DNA from: Lactobacillus kefiranofaciens
GTDB lineage: Bacteria; Bacillota; Bacilli; Lactobacillales; Lactobacillaceae
Length of the DNA stretch: 64,000 nucleotides
NCBI RefSeq assembly: GCF_900103655.1
Contig: NZ_FMXC01000004.1
Span: 1 to 64,000 of the forward strand
Direction: 5' to 3'
Position numbers and translations under genes: made by a program. How positions within the stretch are numbered: the first letter of the stretch is position 1; the number at the start of each line of letters is the position of its first letter. A model generated the notes under the pieces. It made no database searches and was not told the DNA's origin. It saw nothing but the letters and a program-made list of their open reading frames with translations. Shown here one piece after another: positions 38,232 through 48,426 of this stretch.

Positions 38232-38630
38232 CTATAAATCTGCGATCTTTTGTGCTTCAGCCAGTTCTAGCCGCCGTACTTTTCTTGGTAAGAAACGGCG
38301 AATCTCATCTTCATTATAACCAACCTGGAGCCGACGATCGTCCATAATAATCGGTCTTCTTAATAAACTAGGATTCTTTTCTACTAAATCAAGCAACTGA
38401 TCAATTGATAAATCATCTAAATTGATTTTTAACTGTTGAAAAGCTCTTGAGCGGGTAGAAATGATTTCTTCAGTACCATTTTCGGTCATACGCAAGATGT
38501 TTAACAATTCTTTTTTAGTTAAAGGCTCAGAGAAAATATTTCTTTCTTTATAAGGAATATCATGCTTTTCAAGCCAAGCTCTTGCCTTGCGACATGAGGT
38601 ACAACTAGGAGATACATATAAATCTACCAT
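38232..38630 (-). CDS. spx: Transcriptional regulator Spx
   Basis: A 132-residue ArsC-fold protein that binds the alpha subunit C-terminal domain of RNA polymerase under thiol stress. The redox switch CTSC (residues 10-13) and the conserved RPI segment [18 protein letters not shown] are present. It is preceded by a good promoter and GAGGAG. Turnover by the SpxH adaptor (encoded at 35.8 kb) and ClpXP is the known control. Confidence 0.95.
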   Translation of the reverse strand: MVDLYVSPSCTSCRKARAWLEKHDIPYKERNIFSEPLTKKELLNILRMTENGTEEIISTRSRAFQQLKINLDDLSIDQLLDLVEKNPSLLRRPIIMDDRRLQVGYNEDEIRRFLPRKVRRLELAEAQKIADL

Positions 38631-38682
38631 AAAATCACGCTCCTCAGAACAATTATTTGTATACGTTCTTTAACTTAAAATT

Positions 38683-38711
38683 ATTATAACATACTAACTT
38701 CTTTTTTGTAA
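38683..38711 (-). promoter_or_regulatory. spx promoter
   Basis: Minus strand: -35 TTACAA (38711-38706), 17-bp spacer, -10 TATAAT (38688-38683). The leader contains an AGAAC...GTTCT inverted repeat. Confidence 0.65.
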
Positions 38712-38803
38712 GTGCTCATTTTATCTTCTATGTTAACTTTTGACTATATTCTAAGGATAAAACATGAATAATTTGTGAAGAAATTCTATTTTTTACTTAA
38801 AAA

Positions 38804-38831
38804 ACAAAAAAGAGACCTTACAGTCTCTTTT
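38804..38831 (-). terminator. ptsI terminator
   Basis: Minus-strand stem AAAAGAGAC / GTCTCTTTT with a 6-base loop and extra T residues. Confidence 0.87.
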
Positions 38832-38848
38832 CTCAATTCAATTTTGAA

Positions 38849-40582
38849 TTACTTGTTAATCTTCTTCATCAAGTCATTAACTAACTTTTCATTTTCTTCA
38901 GCAGTTTCTGAAACGAAACATGCTTCATTAGCTAATTCTTTAAGATCCTTGGTATCGAACTTCTTCATTAAGCTTCTAATACGCAAGATTGAAGTTGCAC
39001 TCATTGAGTATTCATCAAGTCCCATTGAAAGTAAAATTGGGAACATGGTGTTATCACCGGCAGCTTCACCACACATACCACACCAAATACCATTTTCATG
39101 AGCAGCATCAATAGTATGCTTGATCAAACGAAGTACTGATGGGTTATATGGTTGATACAAGTATGATACATTATCGTTACCACGGTCGGCAGCCATAGTA
39201 TATTGGATCAAGTCGTTAGTACCAATTGAGAAGAAGTCAACTTCCTTAGCAAATTGATCTGCTAATACAGCAGCTGCTGGAACTTCGATCATCATACCAA
39301 CTTGTAAGTTATCACCGATCTTAACGCCCTTATCAATCAACTTTTGCTTTTCGTCATTTAAGATAGCCTTAGCTTGACGAAGTTCAGCTAAAGTACCGAT
39401 CATTGGGAACATGATACCAAGCTTACCGTATGCAGATGCACGAAGCAAAGCCCTTAATTGGGTACGGAAAATCTTTTCGTTCTTAAGTGAAAGACGAATA
39501 GCACGTACACCTAAGAATGGGTTCATTTCTTCTGGCAAGTCCCAGTAATCAAGGTGCTTATCACCACCAATATCCATGGTTCTGATGATAACTTGCTTAC
39601 CGTTCATACCTTCGATAACCTTCTTGTAGGCTTCGAATTGGTCATCTTCGGTTGGGAAGTCTGATGAATCCATGTACAAGAACTCAGTCCTGTACAAACC
39701 AACAGCTTCAGCACCGTTTTCATGAACACCTGGCATATCGTTAGGAGTACCAATATTAGCTGCAATAGTAAATTGCTTACCATCAGCAGTTAATGAAGGT
39801 TCATCCTTCAACTTCTTCCATTCAGCCTTTTGCTTAAGGAAGTCGTCACCCTTCTTCTTGTAGTCTGTAACTTGATCATCGCTTGGAGCAATAATAGCAG
39901 CACCATCAAGACCATCATCGATCAGCATGTCGCCATTCTTAACGTCCTTGGTGATTGAATCAGTACCAACTACAGCTGGTAATTCAAGTGAACGAGCCAT
40001 AATTGCTGAGTGAGCAGTACAACCACCAACATCAGTGACAAAGCCCTTAACATACTTTTTATTAAGTTGAGCAGTATCACTTGGAGTTAAGTCGTGAGCT
40101 ACAACAATAACTTCATGATCAATTGAAGCTGGGTTTGGCAATCCCTTACCAAGAAGGTGAGCCATGATACGCTTTGAAACGTCACGTACATCGGCAGCAC
40201 GTTCTTGCATGTATGGATTATCTGTCATCCCTTCAAAAATTTCGATGAATTTTTGAGCAGTTTCATCAAGAGCAGCTTCTGCATTAATCTTGGAGTTTTT
40301 AATTTCATTTTCGATGGCACCAGTGAATTCTGGGTCATTCAAAATCATTAAGTGAGCCTCAAAAACTTGGGCTTCTTCTTCGCCCAAACTTTCCTTAGCA
40401 GTATCACGAATTTTTTCAACTTCTGAAGTTGATTCCTTAATAGCATCATTATAACGAGCTACTTCTGAATCAACGTCATCAATTGATGACTTAGTGAATG
40501 AAAGATCAGGTTCTACAAGAAGATATGCTGGAGCAATAGCGATACCGTCACTGGCAGCAATTCCTTTTAAAGTCTTGGTCAT
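38849..40582 (-). CDS. ptsI: PTS enzyme I
   Basis: Phosphoenolpyruvate-protein phosphotransferase, the first general enzyme of the sugar phosphotransferase system. The 577-residue protein has the active His in [17 protein letters not shown] (about 190), the PEP-binding TIM barrel with TEFLYMD and the C-terminal signature [16 protein letters not shown]. Its start overlaps the ptsH stop by one base. The codon use looks strongly expressed. Confidence 0.97.
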   Translation of the reverse strand: MTKTLKGIAASDGIAIAPAYLLVEPDLSFTKSSIDDVDSEVARYNDAIKESTSEVEKIRDTAKESLGEEEAQVFEAHLMILNDPEFTGAIENEIKNSKINAEAALDETAQKFIEIFEGMTDNPYMQERAADVRDVSKRIMAHLLGKGLPNPASIDHEVIVVAHDLTPSDTAQLNKKYVKGFVTDVGGCTAHSAIMARSLELPAVVGTDSITKDVKNGDMLIDDGLDGAAIIAPSDDQVTDYKKKGDDFLKQKAEWKKLKDEPSLTADGKQFTIAANIGTPNDMPGVHENGAEAVGLYRTEFLYMDSSDFPTEDDQFEAYKKVIEGMNGKQVIIRTMDIGGDKHLDYWDLPEEMNPFLGVRAIRLSLKNEKIFRTQLRALLRASAYGKLGIMFPMIGTLAELRQAKAILNDEKQKLIDKGVKIGDNLQVGMMIEVPAAAVLADQFAKEVDFFSIGTNDLIQYTMAADRGNDNVSYLYQPYNPSVLRLIKHTIDAAHENGIWCGMCGEAAGDNTMFPILLSMGLDEYSMSATSILRIRSLMKKFDTKDLKELANEACFVSETAEENEKLVNDLMKKINK

Positions 40583-40848
40583 TATTCAGCTAAACCTTCT
40601 TTTTTCATAGTGTCAGCGATTGCGTCTAATGCGTCTTTTTCGTCGTCACCTTCAGCAGTGATAGTAACATCAGCATTTTGACCAACACCAAGTGACATAA
40701 CACCCATGATTGACTTCAAGTTAACTGACTTGCCATTGTATTCCAAGTTAATGTCTGAACCGAACTTTGAAGCAGCTTGTACTAAAAGAGTAGCTGGACG
40801 TGCATGAATACCTGTTTCTGCAATAATGTGAAAATCGCGTTTTTCCAT
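40582..40848 (-). CDS. ptsH: Phosphocarrier protein HPr
   Basis: An 88-residue carrier. His15 is in [13 protein letters not shown] and the regulatory Ser46 in SIMGVMSLG, the target of the HprK encoded at 3.3-4.3 kb. RBS AAAGGAG. It is co-transcribed with ptsI. Upstream are a possible promoter and a palindrome. Confidence 0.97.
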   Translation of the reverse strand: MEKRDFHIIAETGIHARPATLLVQAASKFGSDINLEYNGKSVNLKSIMGVMSLGVGQNADVTITAEGDDEKDALDAIADTMKKEGLAE

Positions 40849-40909
40849 TGTGAATATCTCCTTTAAATTGAAAAATTAAGCTGGTAATAAATACCCATTC
40901 GAGTACTAG

Positions 40910-40956
40910 ATTATCATGTTTTTACGGATTAGGCAACAAAAATGTAACAGTTTACA
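40910..40956 (-). promoter_or_regulatory. Possible ptsHI promoter with upstream palindrome
   Basis: Minus strand: TTGTTG (40939-40934), 18 bp, GATAAT (40915-40910). Directly upstream at 40956-40943 lies TGTAAACTGTTACA, with TGTAA/TTACA arms. It resembles a cre site but lacks the central CG in the right place, so the binding protein is unknown. Confidence 0.4.
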
Positions 40957-40960
40957 TTAT

Positions 40961-41143
40961 TTACTTACCAGTATTGGTAGCGGTATATACAATCGCACCG
41001 CCTCTTTCAGCCCTACCAGTAATGTATTGTCTTTTACCATAATTACGAATAGTTTTCTGAAGATCGTAGGCATCTTTAGCTTCAACTTCATATTCTTTCA
41101 GCTCACCGGAAACCAATTGATCTAGAATTTTTTGATAATCCAA
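40961..41143 (-). CDS. Small conserved-looking protein of unknown function
   Basis: A 60-residue soluble protein (starting at LDYQKILDQLV) with balanced charge and no membrane segment. I place the start at the TTG at 41143, since GTGGTGAT lies 6 bases before it. The ORF has good codon use and a plausible RBS, but I recognise no family. It lies upstream of ptsHI on the same strand and divergent from clpE. Confidence 0.6.
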   Translation of the reverse strand: MDYQKILDQLVSGELKEYEVEAKDAYDLQKTIRNYGKRQYITGRAERGGAIVYTATNTGK

Positions 41144-41266
41144 AAATATCACCACACTTTTAAGATTTTATAATTTTTTTACTCTTTATTCTACTATTTA
41201 TATTGATTTTTCTAAAATATTAATATTTTCGTATCATTTTTCTTGTAAAAAGTAAGTATTAGATGC

Positions 41267-41293
41267 TTAGCACTTGACTATAAAGAGTGCTAA
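41267..41293 (+). promoter_or_regulatory. CIRCE operator (HrcA site) at clpE
   Basis: TTAGCACTT, 9-bp spacer, GAGTGCTAA. This is the CIRCE inverted repeat TTAGCACTC-N9-GAGTGCTAA with one mismatch in the left arm. Confidence 0.93.
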
Positions 41294-41302
41294 TAATATA
41301 AT
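41274..41302 (+). promoter_or_regulatory. clpE promoter
   Basis: TTGACT (41274-41279), 17-bp spacer, TATAAT (41297-41302). The CIRCE element covers the -35 and most of the spacer, so HrcA binding should block RNA polymerase. Confidence 0.88.
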
Positions 41303-41330
41303 TTTGTTACAGTTTAAAAGAAAGGCGGTA

Positions 41331-43520
41331 ATGTATTTGCTTTGCCAAAATTGTCATAAGCGGCCTGCCTCTATTCATCTTTTTACCAAGGTGAATGGCC
41401 AAAGCCGTGAAATTAGTTTATGTCAACACTGTTATCAAGAATTAAGAAATCAACAAGGAAATCTAGGAAATATGAATAACGATAATAATGAATTTTTTGG
41501 CGACTTTGATGACTTATTCAACGCATTAAACGGAAATAATAACAATGCCGCAAATAATAATATGCGGGGCGAAGGCCCTAGAATGCAAATGGGTGGTGGT
41601 GCCGGCAATGGCGGTCAAGGTGGTAAAAGCCTGCTTGACCAATATGGTACCGATTTAACCGCTCTTGCTAAGAAAGGCAAAATTGATCCAGTAATTGGTC
41701 GAGATAAAGAAATCGCTCGGGTAATCGAAATCTTAAATAGAAGAACTAAAAATAATCCTGTCTTAATCGGTGAAGCCGGTGTCGGTAAAACTGCCGTAGT
41801 TGAAGAATTAGCACAAGAAATTGTTGATGGTTCTGTCCCAGCAAAATTACAAGATAAGAAAATTATTTCATTAAATGTCGTATCACTTGTTCAAGGTACG
41901 GGAATCCGTGGTCAATTTGAACAGAGAATGGAGCAATTAATCAAGGAATTGCAACAACGCGATGATATCATCCTCTTCATTGATGAAATTCATGAAATTG
42001 TCGGTGCTGGGAACGCAGAAGGTGGTATGGACGCAGGCAATATCATTAAACCCGCTTTGGCCCGTGGTGAATTGCAATTAGTCGGTGCAACCACGATTAA
42101 AGAATACCGTGATATTGAAAAAGATTCTGCTTTAGCACGGAGATTCCAACCTGTTGAAGTTAAAGAACCTTCCATTGATGAAACAATTAAGATTCTAAAA
42201 GGTATTCAAAAGCGCTACGAAGATTATCACCACGTTCGTTACACTGATGAAGCAATCGAATCAGCTGCAAAATTATCTTCGCGCTACATTCAAGACAGAT
42301 TCTTGCCTGATAAAGCCATTGACTTACTTGATGAAGCTGGCTCTAGAATGAACTTAACCATCCCTTATATTGATAAGGATAAAGTTCAAGAAAGAATTAA
42401 CGCTGCTGAGCAACTTAAAGAAGAAGCATTAAAGAGTGAAGATTATGAAAAAGCTGCCTACTACCGTGATCAAATTGAAAAATACGAAAAGATGAAGGAT
42501 CAAAAAGTTGACCCTGATAAATCTCCGATTATTACCAATAAGGTCATGAATAAGATCGTGGAAGAAAAAACTGGCATCCCTGTAGGCGATATCCAAAAAC
42601 AAGAGGAAAATCAGTTGCAGAATTTGGCTACTGATTTAAAGGCGCATGTAATTGGACAAGATAAGGCAGTTGAAAAAGTTGCCCGTGCCATTCGTCGTAA
42701 CAGAATTGGTTTCAACAAGTCTGGCCGACCAATTGGCTCTTTCCTCTTTGTTGGTCCAACTGGTGTCGGTAAGACGGAATTAGCTAAGCAATTGGCTAAG
42801 CAAATGTTTGGCTCAGAGAATGCCATGATTCGATTTGATATGTCTGAATACATGGAACAATACTCAGTTTCCAAGTTAATCGGCTCCGCACCTGGTTATG
42901 TTGGCTATGAAGAAGCTGGTCAATTAACTGAACAAGTTCGTCATAACCCATACAGCTTAATTTTGCTTGACGAAATTGAAAAAGCTCACCCAGATGTATT
43001 AAATCTCTTCTTGCAAATCCTAGATGATGGTCGTTTAACTGACTCTCAAGGCAGAACAGTTTCCTTCAAGGATACGATTATTATCATGACTTCTAATGCA
43101 GGGCAAGGCATCAAGAATGCTAGTGTCGGTTTTGCGGCAGAAAACGAACAAGAAGACAAAGAATCTGCTAGAAAAGATATGTCTCAATTCTTTAAGCCAG
43201 AATTCTTAAATCGTCTAGATGATGTCATTGAGTTCAACGAATTAACTAAGCCAGATTTACTTAAGATTGTTGATTTAATGCTTAAAAACACTAATGACAT
43301 GGTCAAAGACCAAGGCTTACACATTGCTGTCACTGACGCAGCTAAGGAAAAGCTAGTTGAAGAGGGCTTTAACCCTGCATTAGGTGCTCGTCCACTTCGC
43401 AGAACTATTCAAGAAGAAATTGAAGATAAAGTAGCTGATTTTAAACTCGATCATACCGACAGCAAGAACCTAAAAGCTGACGTTCAAGATGGCGAAATTG
43501 TAATTAGTGAAAATAACTAA
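41331..43520 (+). CDS. clpE: ATP-dependent Clp unfoldase ClpE
   Basis: A 729-residue HSP100 protein that unfolds damaged proteins for ClpP. The N-terminal four-Cys zinc finger (CQNC at 5-8, CQHC at about 29-32) marks ClpE. Two AAA domains carry GEAGVGKT and GPTGVGKTE, with a UVR-like coiled segment between them. A Gly/Asn-rich linker follows the zinc finger. I chose the ATG at 41331, with AAAGGCGG upstream, over the in-frame start at 41274 that lies in the promoter. The CIRCE site indicates HrcA control. Confidence 0.95.
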   Translation: MYLLCQNCHKRPASIHLFTKVNGQSREISLCQHCYQELRNQQGNLGNMNNDNNEFFGDFDDLFNALNGNNNNAANNNMRGEGPRMQMGGGAGNGGQGGKSLLDQYGTDLTALAKKGKIDPVIGRDKEIARVIEILNRRTKNNPVLIGEAGVGKTAVVEELAQEIVDGSVPAKLQDKKIISLNVVSLVQGTGIRGQFEQRMEQLIKELQQRDDIILFIDEIHEIVGAGNAEGGMDAGNIIKPALARGELQLVGATTIKEYRDIEKDSALARRFQPVEVKEPSIDETIKILKGIQKRYEDYHHVRYTDEAIESAAKLSSRYIQDRFLPDKAIDLLDEAGSRMNLTIPYIDKDKVQERINAAEQLKEEALKSEDYEKAAYYRDQIEKYEKMKDQKVDPDKSPIITNKVMNKIVEEKTGIPVGDIQKQEENQLQNLATDLKAHVIGQDKAVEKVARAIRRNRIGFNKSGRPIGSFLFVGPTGVGKTELAKQLAKQMFGSENAMIRFDMSEYMEQYSVSKLIGSAPGYVGYEEAGQLTEQVRHNPYSLILLDEIEKAHPDVLNLFLQILDDGRLTDSQGRTVSFKDTIIIMTSNAGQGIKNASVGFAAENEQEDKESARKDMSQFFKPEFLNRLDDVIEFNELTKPDLLKIVDLMLKNTNDMVKDQGLHIAVTDAAKEKLVEEGFNPALGARPLRRTIQEEIEDKVADFKLDHTDSKNLKADVQDGEIVISENN

Positions 43521-43541
43521 GAAATTTTTTCAAAGCGTATG

Positions 43542-43575
43542 AAAGATTCCGAAACTAATCATTTCAGAATCTTTT
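43542..43575 (+). terminator. clpE terminator
   Basis: Stem AAAGATTC-GAAA / TTTC-GAATCTTT with one C-A mismatch, 7-base loop, T-rich tail. Confidence 0.75.
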
Positions 43576-43654
43576 TCTTTAAAAATAAAAAATACTTTTC
43601 AAATTGAGTTATACTAAAATTAAGAATAATAACTAAGAGAAACAGGTGAAATTC

Positions 43655-43936
43655 ATGCATTTAATTGATGTAACCAACAACTACGCCAACTTGGTTCACA
43701 GTCAGCTCAACACTACCGATGCTAGCTATGTTAAGGTATATTCTCTCGGCAATACCTCAGTCATTTATACTGAAAGCAAGGGTGCTATCGGTATTGCACT
43801 TGAAAATCATGATCGTCGGGTGCGCGAAGACGAGATTGAATTTGTAATTAAGCGTTTGCTTAAAAATTATGACTCTTCATATACTTTAACTGTTGATAAG
43901 AGCCGCCACGTAATTGAAGTTCACGTTGACAAATAA
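43655..43936 (+). CDS. DUF1827 family protein
   Basis: A 93-residue soluble protein of a lactic acid bacterial family of unknown function that is often found beside clpE. It begins MHLIDVTNNY and has alternating strands with a helix (REDEIEFVIKRLLKNY). I chose the ATG at 43655; CAGGTG serves as RBS. It ends at a bidirectional terminator. Confidence 0.75.
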   Translation: MHLIDVTNNYANLVHSQLNTTDASYVKVYSLGNTSVIYTESKGAIGIALENHDRRVREDEIEFVIKRLLKNYDSSYTLTVDKSRHVIEVHVDK

Positions 43937-43950
43937 AATTAAACCATCAA

Positions 43951-43985
43951 AAAAATCCTAGGAGATAAATCCTAGGATTTTTTGT
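43951..43985 (+). terminator. Bidirectional terminator between DUF1827 gene and prfC
   Basis: Perfect stem AATCCTAGG / CCTAGGATT with A6 before and T6 after. Confidence 0.9.
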
Positions 43986-43991
43986 TTATTC

Positions 43992-45563
43992 TTATAATTT
44001 CTCAGTTAATTTTACATCTGGATACTTATCACGGAAGAAGCGCTCTGCAAATTCATTTTCAAATAAGAATAATGGATTGCCATAACGATCTTTTACTAAT
44101 AAGTTACGGCTGTTAGACATTGCCGGATCAAGCTGCTCTGGATCAATCCAACGCGCGACACGATGCCCAATGCTATTCATTTCAACTTCAGAATTATATT
44201 CATTCTTCATTCTAAATTGGAAAACCTCAAACTGCAACTGACCAACGGCACCCAAAATATATTCATCCGTTTGATAATTACGGTACAGTTGAATAGCACC
44301 TTCCTGCACTAACTGATTCATCCCCTTATGGAATGATTTTTGCTTCATGACGTTCTTGGCAGTTACCCGCATAAATAATTCAGGCGTAAATTCTGGAAGC
44401 GGTGGATAAACAATCTTGCGCTTGCCAGCATAAATGCTATCACCAATTTGAAAATTACCGGTATCATACAAACCAACAATATCACCGGCTACGGCATCAG
44501 ACACTTGTACACGCTCGCTGGACATGAATTCTGTAGCATTGTTCAACCGAATCGGCTTGCCGGTTCTAGCTAACGTAACGTCTAATCCCTTCTTAAATTC
44601 ACCACTACCAACACGCACAAAGGCAATACGATCACGGTGATGCGGATTCATATTCGCTTGGATCTTAAAGACAAAGCCGGAAAAGTCTGGATCCTCAGGA
44701 CTCAATTCTTCATCACCATTAACAGTATGACTCTCTGGAGCTGGGGCTAAATCAACAAAACTATTTAAGAAAGTTTCCACCCCAAAATTGGTCAAAGCTG
44801 AACCAAAGAAGACAGGAGTTTGATCACCCAAGGCAATTTTCTCACGGTCAAACTTATTGCCAGCTTCCTTAATTAATTCAATTTCATCAAGAGTATCCTT
44901 AAATTGTGGATCTTGACTAAGAGGCTCGCTATCTGGCAAAGTGCCATCCTCATTTAATGGCAAAAAGCGGTCCTTTTCATCTTTCCGATAAAGCTCAACT
45001 CGATTATTGGCAATATCATATAACCCCTTTAAAGTCTGACCTGAGCCAATTGGCCAGTCCATTGCCACGCCTTCAATGCCAAGCAAATCTTCCAATTCCG
45101 CAATCAAATCTAGTGGCGGACGACCATCACGATCAAGCTTATTCATAAAGGTGAAAATTGGAATACCACGCTTTTTAACAACCTTGAATAATTTCTTAGT
45201 CTGGGGTTCAATACCCTTAGCCGAGTCAATCACCATGACAGCTGCGTCCACTGCCATCAAAGTACGATAGGTATCTTCAGAGAAATCCTGGTGCCCTGGC
45301 GTATCCAAGATATTGATTCGTTTGCCCTTATATTCAAACTGCATTACAGAACTAGTAACTGAGATACCACGCTTTTTTTCAATTTCCATCCAGTCACTGG
45401 TGGCGAAATTACCAGTTTTACGTGCTTTAACCGTTCCTGCTTTACGAATTACCCCACCGAACAACAGCATCTGTTCCGTAATAGTCGTCTTACCTGCGTC
45501 AGGGTGAGAAATAATTGCAAACGTTCTTCTCTTTTTAACTTTATCTGCTAACTCTTTATCCAT
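43992..45563 (-). CDS. prfC: Peptide chain release factor 3
   Basis: A 523-residue GTPase that recycles RF1 and RF2 from the ribosome. G-motifs: SHPDAGKTT (G1, about 17-25), DTPGHQD (G3) and NKLD (G4). The RF3-specific switch region [25 protein letters not shown] is complete. Its ATG shares a base with the stop of the upstream CBS-domain gene, so the two are coupled. Confidence 0.95.
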   Translation of the reverse strand: MDKELADKVKKRRTFAIISHPDAGKTTITEQMLLFGGVIRKAGTVKARKTGNFATSDWMEIEKKRGISVTSSVMQFEYKGKRINILDTPGHQDFSEDTYRTLMAVDAAVMVIDSAKGIEPQTKKLFKVVKKRGIPIFTFMNKLDRDGRPPLDLIAELEDLLGIEGVAMDWPIGSGQTLKGLYDIANNRVELYRKDEKDRFLPLNEDGTLPDSEPLSQDPQFKDTLDEIELIKEAGNKFDREKIALGDQTPVFFGSALTNFGVETFLNSFVDLAPAPESHTVNGDEELSPEDPDFSGFVFKIQANMNPHHRDRIAFVRVGSGEFKKGLDVTLARTGKPIRLNNATEFMSSERVQVSDAVAGDIVGLYDTGNFQIGDSIYAGKRKIVYPPLPEFTPELFMRVTAKNVMKQKSFHKGMNQLVQEGAIQLYRNYQTDEYILGAVGQLQFEVFQFRMKNEYNSEVEMNSIGHRVARWIDPEQLDPAMSNSRNLLVKDRYGNPLFLFENEFAERFFRDKYPDVKLTEKL

Positions 45564-46429
45564 TAGTCTGTTGTATCTTCTTCCTTTTTCGTCTTATCAA
45601 CCGCTAATAAAACTGTCAGTAGCCGTGAGCCCTTCATCCTTCTGGTAGTCAAAGTCTTCCCGTCTCCAATAGCGACAGTCAGCTTTTCTCCCTTAGCTGG
45701 GATCATTTTAAGAGTATTAATCACATAGCCAGCAACAGTATCAACATTTTCCATCTCTAGATTAGTACCAAACTGTTCATTAAAATCATCTAGAGGCATT
45801 TTGCCATAAATTATATACTTATTAGGCGCAATTTGATTATAAAGAACCTCTGTATGATCGACCTCATCATCGATATCACCAACGATTTCTTCAATTACAT
45901 CTTCAATCGTAGCTAATCCTGTTACGCCGCCATATTCATCAGTCAAAATAGCTAGCTGACGCTGCGTCTGCTGCATTTCCATCAGCAAATCACCTAATTC
46001 TGCCGTTTCTGGAGCAAAAAGCGGTTCATACATCACGTCATCGTAATCCAAATTTTGAAAGCCCCTCTTCTTAGCCTTACGCAGAACTGTTCTAATATGA
46101 ATTACACCAATAATCTTGTCCTTATCTCGGCGATAAACAGGAATGCGTGAATAAGGCTCACGCAAAATTTCGTCTAAATTATCCTGAAAACTAACCTCTG
46201 CATCGACCATAAAGGCATCTGTCCGTGGCACCATTACCTCACGCGCCATCTTGCCTTGAAAATCCAAAATTCCCTCTAGCATCGAGAATTCAGTATCATT
46301 AATCTTATGGTTATTATGTAAAGCAATAATCTCTTTTTCTAAATGATCTTTAGTTTTCTCTTTTTTCTCACCTGACAATCGATTTTTCAGACGAGCAAAA
46401 AGATTTCCCGCTCCAGGATCACTACTCAT
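45563..46429 (-). CDS. CBS-domain CorC/HlyC family protein
   Basis: A 288-residue soluble protein with two CBS domains (about 70-190; [14 protein letters not shown], then [20 protein letters not shown]) and a C-terminal CorC_HlyC domain (about 205-275) with [20 protein letters not shown]. It lacks the membrane DUF21 domain, so it is the CorC-like cytoplasmic type associated with divalent cation efflux. I chose the ATG at 46429 (MSSDPGAG); the longer frame adds a basic hydrophobic stretch without an RBS. Confidence 0.85.
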   Translation of the reverse strand: MSSDPGAGNLFARLKNRLSGEKKEKTKDHLEKEIIALHNNHKINDTEFSMLEGILDFQGKMAREVMVPRTDAFMVDAEVSFQDNLDEILREPYSRIPVYRRDKDKIIGVIHIRTVLRKAKKRGFQNLDYDDVMYEPLFAPETAELGDLLMEMQQTQRQLAILTDEYGGVTGLATIEDVIEEIVGDIDDEVDHTEVLYNQIAPNKYIIYGKMPLDDFNEQFGTNLEMENVDTVAGYVINTLKMIPAKGEKLTVAIGDGKTLTTRRMKGSRLLTVLLAVDKTKKEEDTTD

Positions 46430-46534
46430 TCTTCTACTCTCTTTCTTAAAAAATATCTTAAATAACGTTATTATAGCATAGTGCACTAGTCAGTATGTTA
46501 AAATAACCCCAAAGACTATTAGGAGGTCATCCTC

Positions 46535-46996
46535 ATGCAAAAAAGCCATATCTTGCTTGTATTTACATTTTTATTATTAGTGCCCTATATTTGTAGCTTA
46601 ACTATTATTGGCATTGGCTATAATGCTTTGGTGCTGCATTCAGCCGAAATCTACCGCACCATCATTGGCGCTTTAGTTGGTTCGATTATAATGTTTGCCG
46701 TAAAGGCAACAATCCAGCGCCCCGTTGACTTATTAGCCATGCAGACCAACGATAGTTTTCTCAAGCAGCTGCTTCGCTTTTTCAGCATTCGGCGCCGCTA
46801 TCTTTTATTATTTGCTAATATTATTTTAGATTTTATCCTGTGTTTTGCTTCAACTTATCTAGTACGCGCAGTTTTAACGTTAGATCAGATTGTGGGCAGT
46901 TCAATTGGCTTTGTTTTACTAATCATGTTTGTTTCGACCTGCCTTGGGGCTTACGTCGAATATGACAATTTATCAATTGACCCGCGACAACATTAA
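46535..46996 (+). CDS. Membrane protein of unknown function
   Basis: A 153-residue protein with four hydrophobic segments (about 7-28, 40-57, 86-106 and 114-138) and a basic loop (FFSIRRRY) between the second and third. A very strong RBS (AGGAGGT) precedes the ATG. No motif identifies a function. It is divergent from the CBS-domain gene and meets the minus-strand gene at 47000 end to end, with only 3 bp between the stops. Confidence 0.7.
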   Translation: MQKSHILLVFTFLLLVPYICSLTIIGIGYNALVLHSAEIYRTIIGALVGSIIMFAVKATIQRPVDLLAMQTNDSFLKQLLRFFSIRRRYLLLFANIILDFILCFASTYLVRAVLTLDQIVGSSIGFVLLIMFVSTCLGAYVEYDNLSIDPRQH

Positions 46997-46999
46997 TTA

Positions 47000-47476
47000 T
47001 TATTTACTGGCTTTCAAGTACAATATTTGGGCCAGTTTTTTTGTATCTAAATTTAGATCCCAGAGAATATATGGCGTATCACTGTCACCTAAGTTTTGAT
47101 AAACGTGGATGCCGCTATCTACTATTTTCTTAGTAAAGCGTGAAACTGTACTGTTCAATGGCAAATTAAAGAAGACGATGCTTTGATTGTCTTCATCTTC
47201 TTCAGCAACCTCAGCCTTAGGCAACTCAAACTTCATTAAACCAGCTGGCGCCTCATCAACATCCGCAATTACGCCGTACCAGTACATGAAGCTGTCTGGT
47301 CCTGAAACAACCATGGCAGCACGCTTATTTTCTAAATTATTATCAGCTAAAAATTTTTGAAAAACTTCGTCATTTTCCATTTGCTGATTGGATTCCATAA
47401 AACTCTCTTGCGCATTCATCATACTATCTGGAAATGGACGACCTACAAAAATCTTCTTATCAATAGTTTTTTTCAT
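47000..47476 (-). CDS. Soluble protein of unknown function
   Basis: A 158-residue acidic protein without membrane segments. Recognisable features are a Met-rich, Gln/Asn/Glu-rich stretch (about 18-38) and a core with MVVSGPDSFMYWYGVI and IVFFNLPLNSTVSRFTKK. I know no family for it. It lies 14 bp after recX and has an AGGAG-like RBS, so co-transcription with recX is likely. Confidence 0.7.
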   Translation of the reverse strand: MKKTIDKKIFVGRPFPDSMMNAQESFMESNQQMENDEVFQKFLADNNLENKRAAMVVSGPDSFMYWYGVIADVDEAPAGLMKFELPKAEVAEEDEDNQSIVFFNLPLNSTVSRFTKKIVDSGIHVYQNLGDSDTPYILWDLNLDTKKLAQILYLKASK

Positions 47477-47490
47477 TTTTTCTCCTCGTA

Positions 47491-48312
47491 TTAATATTCA
47501 GCTAATTCAGCTAGATCAATAATCTCACCATTTAAAAAGGCATCAATCTCGCTTGATGAAAAGCCGTGACTAAATAAATACTTTTTGATCTTAAAATTGC
47601 GCTCACGCTCATCAAAACGACGGAAACGTTTATAAGCCTTAATGCCCTGTTTTTTCAGTGCTTCAATCTGTAAATCTTCATCTTCTGCAAGATCTAAAGC
47701 GGAAATGATCACACTACTAATTCCACTATCAAAGCCATGCATGAGCAGCTTAGTTTTCATCTTGCGCCCAAGTTCCCGCTGTGATAATTTACCCGCTTGA
47801 TGAATCATCGACTTGATTACTCGCTGACCAACATTTAGCCAGTCGTTCTCATCTACTTCATCCAGTGTGTTTTGACTAAGTTCCGGATCAACGCCCTTCT
47901 GCGTTAACTTGCGTAAAAGCGACTTAGGACCATCGCTGCCCACTTGTAAATCATTTTTAATAAATAATTTAACATACTGCTGATCATCTAAGTAGCCTAA
48001 TTCATTTAACTGACTAACCGCGCTATTAGCCGCTTCATCAGAAATTTCATGTTTTTTTAGATATTGCAGCACTTCAAAAACGGTTCTCGGCTCATAACTT
48101 AAAAAGTGCGCCGCTAAGTCACTAGCCTTAGCATCCGCATCAAATTGTCTGATCTCTTCAACCTGCTGATCATTTAATTCTTTGCCTTTTAATAAGACAA
48201 ATTCGGCAACTGTCTTTTCACTAGCGGAAAAAGCATATTTACCGTCCAAGAAAATATTATAGCGACCTGGCCGTCTTTGTGCACTTACTTTGGTTATTAG
48301 CACTATTTTCAC
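47491..48312 (-). CDS. recX: Regulatory protein RecX
   Basis: A 273-residue, three-helix-repeat protein that modulates RecA filaments. Repeats are seen as FEVLQYLKKHEISDEAANS, LNELGYLDDQQYVKLFI and later RFDERERNFKIKKYLFSHGF. An N-terminal strand-rich extension (1-70) is usual in lactobacilli. It is far from recA here, and no SOS box is seen before it. Confidence 0.9.
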   Translation of the reverse strand: MKIVLITKVSAQRRPGRYNIFLDGKYAFSASEKTVAEFVLLKGKELNDQQVEEIRQFDADAKASDLAAHFLSYEPRTVFEVLQYLKKHEISDEAANSAVSQLNELGYLDDQQYVKLFIKNDLQVGSDGPKSLLRKLTQKGVDPELSQNTLDEVDENDWLNVGQRVIKSMIHQAGKLSQRELGRKMKTKLLMHGFDSGISSVIISALDLAEDEDLQIEALKKQGIKAYKRFRRFDERERNFKIKKYLFSHGFSSSEIDAFLNGEIIDLAELAEY

Positions 48313-48426
48313 CTCACTATTATCTCAACTACATGCTAGCAAATTTTCGTAAAGCTTGCTAAGAACTTTTTTCAAGTAGTACAATTAAAAGTAATGTAAT
48401 TAGTTTTTAGTAGAAAGAATAAGGTA

